From assembly GCA_033032865.1 (NCBI GenBank), contig JAWHQI010000229.1, forward strand, positions 186,001-250,000: a stretch of 64,000 nucleotides of DNA, read 5' to 3'. The position numbers and the translations under genes were made by a program. This stretch comes from Dactylorhiza incarnata (lineage: Eukaryota; Streptophyta; Magnoliopsida; Asparagales; Orchidaceae). Positions 50,576-62,763 of the stretch are shown one piece after another. Below the pieces are notes generated by a model that made no database searches, was not told the DNA's origin, and saw only the letters and a program-made list of their open reading frames with translations. How positions within the stretch are numbered: the stretch's first letter is position 1; every line of letters begins with the position of its first letter.

Positions 50576-50917
50576 TAATAATAAAAGTCACCGCAACGGA
50601 GATTTGTCAAACAGTTTATAAAGTGCTTCTCATTTTTGAAAATCTCTGCAGAAGTTCACCCAAACAGATTTCCTTTTGCAATAGATATTTTTGAAAACAT
50701 CTTTTCCTACCTGTCACCACTTCTTCTCCTTTCTGAAAAGCCCTCCCAAACAGACCCTTAATCAATCGCTACAGATGAATGCAAGCGTACAAATGGCCCC
50801 GAGTCTTGAAAAAAAGACCGGGGGTATCTTGGAGGGGAGAAAAATTTATTTTTAGGTATAAAAAAGTATTTTTTTAAATATTTTTAAAATACGAGTGACA
50901 GGCACGGGGCTCTGCCC

Positions 50918-51345
50918 CTATCCAAGGCGACATTTGTCGCGGGGGCGACATTTGTCGTGGGGGCGACATTTGTCGTTGGGGCGACATTTGTCGTGGGAGA
51001 AACATTTGTCGTGGGGGCGACATTTATCGTGAGGGGCGACATTTGTCGTGGGGGCGACATTTATCGTGAGGGGCGACATTTATCGTGGGGCGGCATTTGT
51101 AGTGTGGGACGACAATTGTCGTAGAGGCGACATTTGTCGTAGAGGCGACATTTGTCGTGAGCGGCGACATTTGTCATGGGGGGCAACAATTGTCGTGGGG
51201 GCGACATTGGTCGTGTGCGTTTTAAAAGTCGTGGGTGGCAACATTTGTCGTGGGGTGTGACAATTGTCGTAAAGGGGACATTAGTCGTGGGGGCAACAAT
51301 TATCGTGGTGGAGACATTGATCGGCGACGGCGACATTAGAGCAGC
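50918..51345. repeat. 18-bp self-complementary minisatellite GGCGACATTTGTCGTGGG
   Basis: About 23 units with core CGACATTTGTCG, itself nearly palindromic. It is repeated exactly in the other two copies at 52890-53317 and 54862-55289. Confidence 0.9.
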
Positions 51346-54300
51346 TTAAGTTGTAATTAATTCTGAATTTTTACTTATATCAATAGTAAGTTGCATAACA
51401 TTTAATGAATGTAAACACTAAATCAAAAACATCAACCTGTAGAAATTAATTATTTGGCGTGTGCATGGTAAAGTTCAATATATACCCAAGGAAAGGAAGC
51501 TTTTCAATGATTTCATTCATAGTAAAGAAATAAAACCTCCTCTCATAACTCATTGACCCGGCCCATCGAAACCGGAAGAATGAATTGGTCGGTGAGACAA
51601 ATGAATTTACTACATTAGAATAGGATGACAAAAAATAGAAACATAAGTGGCCTCACCTCAGTTTTTGCCGGAGCGTGCATTTTTCGTCCTGGCGCAAATT
51701 TTTGTCCGGGGGTGCATTTTTCGTCCGATCGCGCATTTTTTTCCCGGACGCGCATTTTAGCCCGATAGCCGAATTTTTTCGCCCAGGGGCTTCATTTTTT
51801 GCCCGGACGAGTATTTTTCGCCCGGGCGCGTATTTTTCTCCCGAACGCCCATTTTTTGCCCGGGCGCGCAGTTTTCGCCAGAATGCTCATTTTTCGCTCG
51901 GGCTCGCATTTTTTTGCTCAGGTGCACTTTTTCCCCCGGGCGTGCATTTTTCGCACGGACTCCCATTTTTTGCCCGAACGCCTATTTTTCCCGTGGGCGC
52001 TCATTTTTTCGTCTGGGCACACATTTTATGCCCGAACGCGTATTTTTCGCACAAGCGCGCATTTTTCGTCCGGGCGAGAAGTTTTCGCCCGGGCGCTCTT
52101 TTTTCTCCCGGGCGCACATTTTTCTCCCCGGCGAAAAATGCGCGTCCGGGCGAAAAAATTCACGCCCGGATGAAAAAATGTGCGCTCGGGCGAAAAATGC
52201 GCGCCTGGGCAAAAATATGCGCGCCCGGGCCAAAAATGGGCGTTCAGGCGAAAATTGGGCGCCCGGGCGAAAAAATGCGCGCCCTGACGAAAAATGCGTG
52301 CACCGGCGAAAAATGATAGCACGTGCGAAAAATGCGCGCCCGGGGAAAAAAATGCGCTCCACGGGGCAAAAAATGCGTACCCCGGAGAAAAATGCGCGTC
52401 CGGGTGAAAAATGCTCGCCCGGGTGAAATATGCACGCTCGGGCGTAATATGCTCGCCCGGGCAAAAATTACACGTTCGTGTAAAAAATTTGCGCTCGCAC
52501 GCTCATTTTCCCCCGAGCGCTCATTTTTCTGCCCGGGCTTGCATTTTTAATAATAAAAGTCACCGCAACGGAGATTTGTCAAACAGTTTATAAAGTGCTT
52601 CTCATTTTTGAAAATCTCTGCAGAAGTTCACCCAAACAGATTTCCTTTTGCAATAGATATTTTTGAAAACATCTTTTCCTACCTGTCACCACTTCTTCTC
52701 CTTTCTGAAAAGCCCTCCCAAACAGACCCTTAATCAATCGCTACAGATGAATGCAAGCGTACAAATGGCCCCGAGTCTTGAAAAAAAGACCGGGGGTATC
52801 TTGGAGGGGAGAAAAATTTATTTTTAGGTATAAAAAAGTATTTTTTTAAATATTTTTAAAATACGAGTGACAGGCACGGGGCTCTGCCCCTATCCAAGGC
52901 GACATTTGTCGCGGGGGCGACATTTGTCGTGGGGGCGACATTTGTCGTTGGGGCGACATTTGTCGTGGGAGAAACATTTGTCGTGGGGGCGACATTTATC
53001 GTGAGGGGCGACATTTGTCGTGGGGGCGACATTTATCGTGAGGGGCGACATTTATCGTGGGGCGGCATTTGTAGTGTGGGACGACAATTGTCGTAGAGGC
53101 GACATTTGTCGTAGAGGCGACATTTGTCGTGAGCGGCGACATTTGTCATGGGGGGCAACAATTGTCGTGGGGGCGACATTGGTCGTGTGCGTTTTAAAAG
53201 TCGTGGGTGGCAACATTTGTCGTGGGGTGTGACAATTGTCGTAAAGGGGACATTAGTCGTGGGGGCAACAATTATCGTGGTGGAGACATTGATCGGCGAC
53301 GGCGACATTAGAGCAGCTTAAGTTGTAATTAATTCTGAATTTTTACTTATATCAATAGTAAGTTGCATAACATTTAATGAATGTAAACACTAAATCAAAA
53401 ACATCAACCTGTAGAAATTAATTATTTGGCGTGTGCATGGTAAAGTTCAATATATACCCAAGGAAAGGAAGCTTTTCAATGATTTCATTCATAGTAAAGA
53501 AATAAAACCTCCTCTCATAACTCATTGACCCGGCCCATCGAAACCGGAAGAATGAATTGGTCGGTGAGACAAATGAATTTACTACATTAGAATAGGATGA
53601 CAAAAAATAGAAACATAAGTGGCCTCACCTCAGTTTTTGCCGGAGCGTGCATTTTTCGTCCTGGCGCAAATTTTTGTCCGGGGGTGCATTTTTCGTCCGA
53701 TCGCGCATTTTTTTCCCGGACGCGCATTTTAGCCCGATAGCCGAATTTTTTCGCCCAGGGGCTTCATTTTTTGCCCGGACGAGTATTTTTCGCCCGGGCG
53801 CGTATTTTTCTCCCGAACGCCCATTTTTTGCCCGGGCGCGCAGTTTTCGCCAGAATGCTCATTTTTCGCTCGGGCTCGCATTTTTTTGCTCAGGTGCACT
53901 TTTTCCCCCGGGCGTGCATTTTTCGCACGGACTCCCATTTTTTGCCCGAACGCCTATTTTTCCCGTGGGCGCTCATTTTTTCGTCTGGGCACACATTTTA
54001 TGCCCGAACGCGTATTTTTCGCACAAGCGCGCATTTTTCGTCCGGGCGAGAAGTTTTCGCCCGGGCGCTCTTTTTTCTCCCGGGCGCACATTTTTCTCCC
54101 CGGCGAAAAATGCGCGTCCGGGCGAAAAAATTCACGCCCGGATGAAAAAATGTGCGCTCGGGCGAAAAATGCGCGCCTGGGCAAAAATATGCGCGCCCGG
54201 GCCAAAAATGGGCGTTCAGGCGAAAATTGGGCGCCCGGGCGAAAAAATGCGCGCCCTGACGAAAAATGCGTGCACCGGCGAAAAATGATAGCACGTGCGA

Positions 54301-55605
54301 AAAATGCGCGCCCGGGGAAAAAAATGCGCTCCACGGGGCAAAAAATGCGTACCCCGGAGAAAAATGCGCGTCCGGGTGAAAAATGCTCGCCCGGGTGAAA
54401 TATGCACGCTCGGGCGTAATATGCTCGCCCGGGCAAAAATTACACGTTCGTGTAAAAAATTTGCGCTCGCACGCTCATTTTCCCCCGAGCGCTCATTTTT
54501 CTGCCCGGGCTTGCATTTTTAATAATAAAAGTCACCGCAACGGAGATTTGTCAAACAGTTTATAAAGTGCTTCTCATTTTTGAAAATCTCTGCAGAAGTT
54601 CACCCAAACAGATTTCCTTTTGCAATAGATATTTTTGAAAACATCTTTTCCTACCTGTCACCACTTCTTCTCCTTTCTGAAAAGCCCTCCCAAACAGACC
54701 CTTAATCAATCGCTACAGATGAATGCAAGCGTACAAATGGCCCCGAGTCTTGAAAAAAAGACCGGGGGTATCTTGGAGGGGAGAAAAATTTATTTTTAGG
54801 TATAAAAAAGTATTTTTTTAAATATTTTTAAAATACGAGTGACAGGCACGGGGCTCTGCCCCTATCCAAGGCGACATTTGTCGCGGGGGCGACATTTGTC
54901 GTGGGGGCGACATTTGTCGTTGGGGCGACATTTGTCGTGGGAGAAACATTTGTCGTGGGGGCGACATTTATCGTGAGGGGCGACATTTGTCGTGGGGGCG
55001 ACATTTATCGTGAGGGGCGACATTTATCGTGGGGCGGCATTTGTAGTGTGGGACGACAATTGTCGTAGAGGCGACATTTGTCGTAGAGGCGACATTTGTC
55101 GTGAGCGGCGACATTTGTCATGGGGGGCAACAATTGTCGTGGGGGCGACATTGGTCGTGTGCGTTTTAAAAGTCGTGGGTGGCAACATTTGTCGTGGGGT
55201 GTGACAATTGTCGTAAAGGGGACATTAGTCGTGGGGGCAACAATTATCGTGGTGGAGACATTGATCGGCGACGGCGACATTAGAGCAGCTTAAGTTGTAA
55301 TTAATTCTGAATTTTTACTTATATCAATAGTAAGTTGCATAACATTTAATGAATGTAAACACTAAATCAAAAACATCAACCTGTAGAAATTAATTATTTG
55401 GCGTGTGCATGGTAAAGTTCAATATATACCCAAGGAAAGGAAGCTTTTCAATGATTTCATTCATAGTAAAGAAATAAAACCTCCTCTCATAACTCATTGA
55501 CCCGGCCCATCGAAACCGGAAGAATGAATTGGTCGGTGAGACAAATGAATTTACTACATTAGAATAGGATGACAAAAAATAGAAACATAAGTGGCCTCAC
55601 CTCAG

Positions 55606-56331
55606 TTCAGTTCTATCTTTGAATCATCTTCAAAATGAGCTAACATCATTCATATATCTAACGACATGACAAAAACTTTCTAAAATTCTATCTTTACCTA
55701 TGTTTTTTCACCAATCAGAAGCATAATTATTTCCTAATCTTGGAATCTGCAATGGAATAAGATAATTTTAATTTGTTCAATATGCATATCATTCTCTAAG
55801 CCAGCATCTCCTTAGTATAGTTTTAAATTTTACATAGTTCTAACTATGAAAAGAAAGATAAGTTGAAATAAAATATGTGGTGAATAAAAAGAATAAGTGC
55901 TGAAATAATAGCTGGAACACAACTTTTGATTGAATCTAGATAAAATTGGTCCCTTACCCTATATCTGAACTTGGCCTGCTAAACCTCTATCATCCCTAGC
56001 TTTAAGCAAAGCATTTCAAAAAACAATTACTCTTGGATAATCAAAATATAGGTGCTAGACTCAAAAATGCAGACAACTAAACAAAATTAGGAAAACAATT
56101 ATTCTTGCCAGATTCCCCATGTTTCAGTTTCCTTCATCTCCATCTGCAAATTAAATGCAAACATGTCCACAATCCATTAACCACATAAGGTTTTCAAATC
56201 AAATTCATAGCTCTCAAATGCCAGAATAATTTGTACTTCACCTTGGGTTTCATCAAAACTAAATTTAGATCTTAAACAAAAAGTAAAATGAGATCTAAAA
56301 CTGAAGCCCACAGTCTATAATTTTGTCTGGA
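55606..56331. other. AT-rich unique sequence
   Basis: No coding potential or transposon ends recognised. It may be intron of the possible minus-strand gene to the right. Confidence 0.4.
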
Positions 56332-56456
56332 CGGCATCCGTCGGGGGCGGCGGCATCCGGCGGGGATGGCGGCGGCATCCGGCGGGGATGGCGGCGGCAT
56401 CCGGCGGGGATGGCGGCGGCATCCGGCGGGGATGGCGGCGGCATCCGTCGGGGAAG
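56332..56456. repeat. 21-bp GC-rich minisatellite GGCGGCATCCGGCGGGGAT
   Basis: About five units with one C-to-T variant at both ends. It reads open as an Ala/Pro/Arg repeat on the minus strand; no evidence that it is translated. Confidence 0.85.
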
Positions 56457-57044
56457 GAAATAAAATGCACTGAAAGCTTTAATAAAAATCAATCTGCATC
56501 CTGCTTTTCAGCATGAAATAAAATAAGAAAGCATACAATTAGAAGTTTTTTAATAATCTAAATTAAAATAACATAAACTCTCTAAGTAGAATTATAAAAA
56601 GAAAACTTCAATGTGAAGTAGCAATATTGACAAAGTTTCTTTAAAATGGCCATTAAGATCACTCTCACGTGATAAAATAAATTTTGAAAGGGACTAAAGA
56701 CAACATATAGAATATTTAGATTATTATGATCCTTGGCATGCATCCCAAATATATGTAATACGAAATAAGCAACATGAAAAGTACGACCATTGTAGTGGAT
56801 AAAATAGATTAAACACAACGACTTACTAATCACATTCATTAACCTCAATATATTCTTCTGCTGGGAAGGAATCCATTTACATTTAAATTATGAAATATCA
56901 AATCAATTAAATGTTTAATGGAGACAAAACATAGAGTTATCCTAAGCGCATTCATAGTGTAGATAATTTTATCAGCAGGTTGGCGAGATAATTTTGTTTT
57001 TATGAACATGTCTTTTGGGCATATAATCGAACACTTTATGAGAA
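56457..57044. other. AT-rich sequence, nothing recognised
   Basis: Low coding potential on both strands. It would be intronic if the minus-strand exons at 57045-57391 are real. Confidence 0.4.
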
Positions 57045-57095
57045 TCAACAACAATAAATTTTAAAAATTAATAATTTGTGAGTTTTACGATCCGA

Positions 57096-57273
57096 ACCTC
57101 TTGGGAATGATATTGTGGTTTCAGAGGTTTTTTTTGGATCAGAAACTTTGGAGAGCCTGGAATCAGAAGAAGCAGAGGAAATAGAAGAACTTCTTCTCAA
57201 GCTGGGCGACGGAGTTTTCTTCGAATTAATGACGGATGGAGAGATTTTTGGTTGCATCTCAGAGGGACAACAA
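57096..57273 (-). CDS. Possible coding exon, Ser-rich N-terminus
   Basis: After a putative acceptor TTTAAAG, the minus-strand frame gives SCCPSEMQPKISPSV, then KKTPSPSLRRSSSISSASSD and SRLSKVSDPKKTSE. It joins in frame to a short upstream exon starting MQSSRS. The basic, Ser/Pro-rich start with Q-P-K/S-P motifs recalls the N-termini of plant ICR and WEB-family coiled-coil proteins. No coiled-coil exon is visible downstream to 49 kb, so this may be an orphan fragment. The right exon limit (donor near 57090-57100) is a guess. Confidence 0.35.
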
Positions 57274-57344
57274 CTTTAAATTAAAAAAGTAAGAATTATT
57301 ACGGACACAAAAAAATCAACAAATTTGTGGAAATTTTACAGTAC

Positions 57345-57391
57345 CTCGACCTAGAAGATTGCATCTTGAACACCGCCCAGATTCAAATTCC
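57345..57391 (-). CDS. Possible short exon with start codon
   Basis: On the minus strand it follows TTTCGTGATTTCAG and ends AG/GTACTG. The ATG at 57364 gives MQSSRS. The frame carries into the exon at 57273 without a stop. Confidence 0.3.
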
Positions 57392-57749
57392 CTGAAATCA
57401 CGAAACCTTATGAAAACCTGTAGAAAACATGAGGCATACTGAAAGGTGAGGCGTTATCAAGAAAACCTTATGAAAACATGAGGCATACGAAACCTTATGA
57501 AAATCTGTAGAAAATATGAGGCATACTGAAAGGTGGCGTTATCAAGATCAACGTTTTCAAGTTTTGATGGCTTCTGCCATTTTAGAAAGATGGGGGAGAA
57601 GCTTACGCGATGCACTCGGTGTGCAGAAACCCTAACATGCAATTTCTTCTCTGATGGTTTAGTTTTTCTGGAGATTAAAGAGACGAAAACAGAATGGAAA
57701 ATCTCGATTATGGACGAAAAGGAGAAACGAAATCGAAATTAAGAACTTA

Positions 57750-57990
57750 CCCACAATCCGGTGATGGAATGTAGGCGAGCGGCAGCCTGAATCCTATCCA
57801 GGGCGGCGAGCGGCGGTAAGTATGAGGCGAGAAGCTTTATCGGGAGAACAGAGGCGCCGAGGAGCCGTCGTTGGGGAAGTCGCCGAGGAGCAGTCGGTCG
57901 GGGACGACAGAGGCGCCGCTGTTTGCGAGAGCTCGAGAGAAGAGGGTAGCGAAGAAATTAGGTTGGCGTGGCTTTGTAAAGCTGTAAGCG
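57750..57990 (-). other. Possible 5' untranslated exon of a minus-strand gene
   Basis: A GC-rich island ends at a strong donor GTGG/GTAAGT (minus strand, 57749). It precedes the putative start exon by about 360 bp. This layout fits a 5' UTR exon; no promoter element is certain. Confidence 0.3.
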
Positions 57991-59100
57991 TGCGTTTTTT
58001 TTATTAGAAACCGTAGATGATATAATGAAGGGTCCTGATTTACTTTATGACATTTAAAATCATGGCTTTTAAAAGCCAATGATACTTCTTTTTATAATAG
58101 TATAGATTAATGAGGGGATTATTACATTCATTGTAAGATTCTATTTATCTTTAATCTAAATATTAAAAAAAATATTAATGATCGGATCATGCACATGGTA
58201 GCACACGGTATGTTGTGTGTACTGTGTACCTATTTTTAAAAATGATTTTATTATTAATATTATAAAATTATGTATTTTAAAAATATTTTTTTCACCGGTA
58301 AAAATGCAATTAGGTACGTGCAGCGTATCGTCCACATGGTATGCTGGGTGTACCCATTTTTTCCCCTTGCCGGGGTTCTTTTTTGGTTGTTGCACGGCTT
58401 AGTGCTCGGCCCGAGTCCACAACAAAAATATCATGGTTTAAATAACGATGGGTATTGTTATTAGCAAACTTATTTTTGTTGCTTGCAAACAATAAATTCA
58501 AAAAACAGCTTCAAAAAAATGATTTTGCTTTGTCAATCACCATAAATTCAATGTAAGTAAAACTATGAAGCAAACCCTAAAATAAAGAACTTTATGAAAA
58601 CTAATTTGGAGATCGAGGATTAAATACGGGAAGCCTTAAATGGTCATACAAGAAGCTCGTCCTGCTCCTGCGCTCCATTTACTCATTTCTTCGATTCCAA
58701 CTAGAGAGAGAGAGAGAAAGAGAGAGTGGAAGAGAGAGAGAGGGAGGGAACAGAACATATTGGTTTAGCTTGGATGACGCTCAGCTCTTTCTCGCAGATC
58801 TCGCCGCCGATGTCAGAGAAGCTGGCCGCGAGGAATAGATTGACTCGAATGCACAGCCATCGGAGTAGACATGGTCACCACAGCAGTTTTTTTTTAAGTT
58901 TTGTTGGTGGTTTGCTAGTAACAACTTGATTTTCAAATAGTCCTTCTTCAATTTTATGATTTGCTAGTAGTGATGGGTTGCCAGCATTCAAGATGGGTTT
59001 GCTATTAACAACACCCATAATGAACCGGTTGAAGTAAATGATGATTGTAATGAAATGAGACCGGCCAAAAGTCAACGAAGTAGTGAAGTTAAAACGCTAG
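57991..59100. other. Interval with short GA tract, no gene seen
   Basis: A GA-rich run lies at about 58704-58745. Small frames on both strands show no family motif. 58180-58500 contains repeated TGTGTGTACTGTGTAC/GCTGGGTGTACCC-like text but no clear ends. Confidence 0.4.
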
Positions 59101-60480
59101 AAGGAATTCAATCAAGAGGGTTAGCGACGCATATATATGTGATATGTAAGTCATTCAATATTTTGCGCGTGATTAGAACAATAAACAGTACTGTTGCTGG
59201 TCGCTCAACGCTCTAATGGACCGGTTGACTTGAACCGTCTAAGCTCGAGAATTAGCCGTGCGAGCAAACATCCACAAAGAGAACCAACGGATGACAAAGA
59301 ATCTTTTACGTGGGAAAACCCTGGAAATGGGAAAAAATCATGGGGTCGGGTCTGTGCCGAGCGAATTTCACTATTTCTTGGGGTGTTACAAAAAATTTTC
59401 TTGCGATGGTGATAGGTCACCGCTCGTTACAATAATGTTTCTGGACCGCGGGGGTCACTTGTAGTGGGATGGTGATGAGCGTTCTCGATAGCAATCTGGA
59501 ACGTTGAACGCGGCAACGAGGGCTCTAAGCTGGACGAGGTCTTTGAGCAATCTTCAGAGGAGCCTTCGAGGGGCGAAGGAGATCTTCGAGGCTCTGAAGA
59601 TATCTTCGAAGGCCGAACGAGATCTTCGAGCCGTCTTCAAGGGTGTTATTCGAACGTCTAAAGAGATCTTCGTGCGTCAAAAGAGATCTTCAAAGAAATC
59701 TTCAAACGCTCAAGGAGAACTTAGAGAGTTTTTCAAAGGAAGACTCTTGAGCTCTCTCAAGCGTAGAAGACCAGGTACCCTCAAATGAGAGCTTTGGGTC
59801 TCTTTTATAGAAAGGCATTTTGGTAATTACCCTGCTAGGGAATTCGGTTATCCGCACACCCGTAACCATATATTCTACTACGTGCACTCCTATGATGGGG
59901 CATTTTACTCTGCGCACATCTATAACTATATGTTTAGCTATGCGGACCCCTTTAATGAGGGTATTTTACTATGCGCACACTCATAACCATATGTTTGTCG
60001 ATGTGCGCCCCTTGATGGGTAATTTACTATGCACATAACCATATGTTTGGCTATGCGCACCCAATTGTTGGAAATTTTACTATGCGCACACCCATAACCA
60101 TATGTTTGATTGTGCACACCCCCTTGATGGGTAATTTACTATGCGCACAAACGTAACCATATGTTTGGCTATGCTTACCCCCTTGATGTGTATTTTGCTA
60201 AACGCACGTCCCTAAGGGGTGGTTTTGCGGATGGCGCGCCATGACGATGACAGTATGGAGGCAATCGCGGGGAAGCGTGACACAATGGTCACTCGGGGTT
60301 GCCCGGTCGGGGCGGTCGTGTGGTCGGGCGGCCATGCAGCTGGCGCCGAGTGGCACGGCACGGGTCCGCACGAATGGCGCGACCGGGTAGCCGCGCGTGC
60401 CCGGTGCGCGGTCGGCGCACGACCGTGCGGTTTGGCTCGTGTGTGGTACTTCCCACTAATTGACACTACCTAAATTAGTG
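59101..60480. other. LTR-like region with tandem repeats
   Basis: 59187-60480 looks like part of a long LTR: a TGTTGCTGGTCG start, a GATCTTCGAGG-type repeated stretch (59540-59720), a tandem array and a GC-rich block (60225-60430). I found no target duplication or partner, so the identity is open. Confidence 0.35.
59850..60215. repeat. Tandem array of about 60-bp units
   Basis: About six units containing TATGCGCACACCCATAACC, ATATGTTTGGCTATGCGCAC and CCTTGATGGGTAATTTAC, with variable gaps. Confidence 0.8.
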
Positions 60481-61262
60481 GGGAGGTGGAGCTTTTGATA
60501 ATCGTAGCTCATTTCCCATTATAAATTGAAGGGTCCCAGCTATCAACTACTAATATTTAAGATTTTAGTAGAAGAAATTTAAAAAAAGAATTGTAAATGT
60601 AGGAATCTTTCCATCATGTTTCCCTGGGAGACCCTGCTGCCAATGATTCCATATGTCGAATTATGCATACCTTTTACTTTTGTTTTCTTTGCTCAACTTG
60701 AGTAGAGGGCGGGCATTAATATAGCTACTTACTCTATATACAATTGCGTTGACTTTGATCCAATTGACGTGATTTGAGTTCAATTCCAGCTCTTTTACAA
60801 CACATTGTCTAGAATGGGAGACTAAAATTGTGGTGATACGAACCACAGGTCCACAGCACATAGAGAGAATTGAAGTCAAATGATTTATTCTAAGTTGGCC
60901 AACAACCACCTAATTTTATTTACTATAGTTTACACACACGCGCGCTTGCGAGGAGCTCCGCACGTGCTCGCTGACTGTTAGTGAGTTTCGCCCGCATTCG
61001 AGCGGGTTGTGTTTGCATATGAGCACTTACCTTTAATTCAAAACATATACATATGAGTACTTAAAATGACTGTAAAAAAATATGACCCAAAAAATTAATT
61101 TCTCTCTCCTTTTTCTCTTCTCTCCCCCTCTCCATCATATCACCTCTCTCGCTCTTATCCCTAAATGTAGGTATAAGATTCCGGCCCCCACCCTCTCTCT
61201 TCTCTCTTTCTTTCTCTCTCTTCATTGGATGGCTTAGATCAAAAGCTTGTCACATATTGGAT
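60481..61262. other. AT-rich interval with a CT-rich tract
   Basis: No gene seen. Pyrimidine-rich sequence of CTCTCT type occupies about 61100-61225. Confidence 0.45.
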
Positions 61263-62763
61263 TGTTAAGATTAATTCTAAAACTCTTAATTACTTCTTTA
61301 ATGTAGTTAATGTTAGTAAATATAGCGTCACTACGCCTAATTGTGTTATCAAAAATTTAATTTAGGATAATCGCAAAAGGTCTGAATGTAGCCATGATGC
61401 AGATGCAGGATCATCTTATTCAATATCTACTAATCTCTTTTGGAGTTATCATTCATGATTAAATTACTAATTAATAAACTAAGTTAGAACACACAATTAG
61501 TTAAATGCAAATGGAACGGATAATGCAGATTAAGTGCGGAAATTAAAACATCATACCATTCTTCACTCCCAACTCGAGCTTCATGAGGAGGAGATATTCT
61601 TGCAAATAAAACCAATAAGATAGAGTGCTGCTAAGGCTTCCCTAAAGCTTCGCAAACTCTGTTTGCAGAGTTTGCAGGTAGATGAAGAAATCACCTCAAA
61701 ATCCCTCCCTGCAACTTCAACTAAATAAGATCTCCTCGCTGCTTTTCCATGCACAAATCAATATAGTAGTTGCGAAGTGAGCTGTCAGAATTTATGATCT
61801 CTAAATTATTTCAGATCCAATATAACCTGTTCCTCCAAAAACAATGAAGAGAAGAACAACTGCTAGATCTGAAATCTGAGAACTGCCACTGGGATCTATA
61901 ACTTTCAACATCTATGGCAGAGATCGGTTGAAGAAACTCTCTCTACTCACATACAGATTGAAGCGGAGACCTTGAACCCTCGGCCTTTCTCAAGTCAGAA
62001 GGAGCGCGCGAGGTATTCGACCAGATCCGAAATGAAGAAACTATGTTTCTTCACCAAATGGCAAAATGGAGACGATGGGGAATAAAGATCGCCAGATTGT
62101 CGGATATAAACTGAAGGCGAAGAGAGCAATCGACCTTCTTCTCCAAAGAAGTGGAGAACCCCAACGCCGGCGACTTTAGGGAAGAAGATGGAGGTCGTCG
62201 ACTGTGGAGATGTAGATCCGACCCCAGAGGTCTTCTAGTTAGCTCGCCGGGATGGAAACCTTAGGTAGGAGATCGTCTCCTACCTTCAAGCTTACCGGCG
62301 ATGGAGATCTGAGCTGATGAAAATGGTGGCCGGGAGAAAACTGAAAAAGCGGAGCAATGGGACCGGCAGTATTCAACAGTAGAGAGGAGACGCACGATTC
62401 GCCCCTTGTTCACGCCAAAAACAGAGCACACTCACATGAACAACATTTTAGGTCTTAATAGGGAAGGCCCAAACGGGAGTTACTAATATTGCTTTAATGG
62501 ATGAAACTTAATTCCATTAAAACCCAAATGAAACTCCACAAAATTAATTATATGCATGATCATGCCAAAATTCGTGCCAAGGGTGAGACCGAGTTCGCGT
62601 CATGAAGTTACGAGACGATCTGGCCCACCTATCACAGGCTTCGACCGTTCGTGCGACTGAATCAACGCACGCTCGTAGGAGTCCGAATAGATTCTAATTT
62701 TCGCGTACGACTTTATCGGTACGTCTCGATGAATCGAGTCCACCTAACGAAAAATTTCTAACA
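61263..62763 (-). mobile_element. Possible LTR or LTR fragment
   Basis: The ends TGTTAAGA and TTTCTAACA are short inverted repeats of LTR type. The minus-strand reading from 62763 (TGTTAGAAATTTTTCG) resembles a Copia LTR start, and a GC-richer leader-like part lies at 61980-62340. No clear 5-bp duplication or partner LTR is in view, so the left limit is uncertain. Confidence 0.35.

Larger units (their letters stand above)
49170..50757. mobile_element. Harbinger/Tourist-type element filled with inverted minisatellite
   Basis: The left end GGGCCTGTTTGTGAGGGCTT and the right end (inward GGGTCTGTTTGGGAGGGCTT) are inverted repeats, and TTA flanks both sides (49167-49169 and 50758-50760). These termini and the TTA duplication are typical of PIF/Harbinger miniature elements. 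The interior is almost wholly an approximately 20-bp repeat, GCGCATTTTTCGCCCGG, running one way to about 50155 and in reverse complement to about 50575. The element can therefore fold into one huge hairpin. No transposase is present. Confidence 0.85.
49690..55605. repeat. Three tandem 1972-bp copies
   Basis: Copies are 49690-51661, 51662-53633 and 53634-55605. Each starts within the left arm of the Harbinger-type element (TTTTTGCCGGAGCGTG) and ends with GTGGCCTCACCTCAG. All translated frames correspond one to one, and every stretch I compared is identical. The unit contains the right part of the element, 160 bp of flank, an 18-bp minisatellite and about 310 bp of AT-rich unique DNA. Complete identity means a very recent duplication or an assembly error. 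Confidence 0.95.

Noticed and set aside
49245..50621. Long overlapping open frames encoding Phe/Arg/Pro/Gly-rich repeats, repeated at 51.7 and 53.6 kb
   Set aside because: They exist in several frames and both strands at once because the 20-bp repeat lacks stops. There is no domain, codon bias or consistent start.
51446..51631. 61-codon minus-strand frame present in all three tandem copies
   Set aside because: Identical triplication explains its recurrence; no motif, and it lacks independent evidence of conservation.
60219..60473. 84-codon frames on both strands in a GC-rich block
   Set aside because: Both strands are open because of high GC content; sequence resembles LTR DNA and has no domain.
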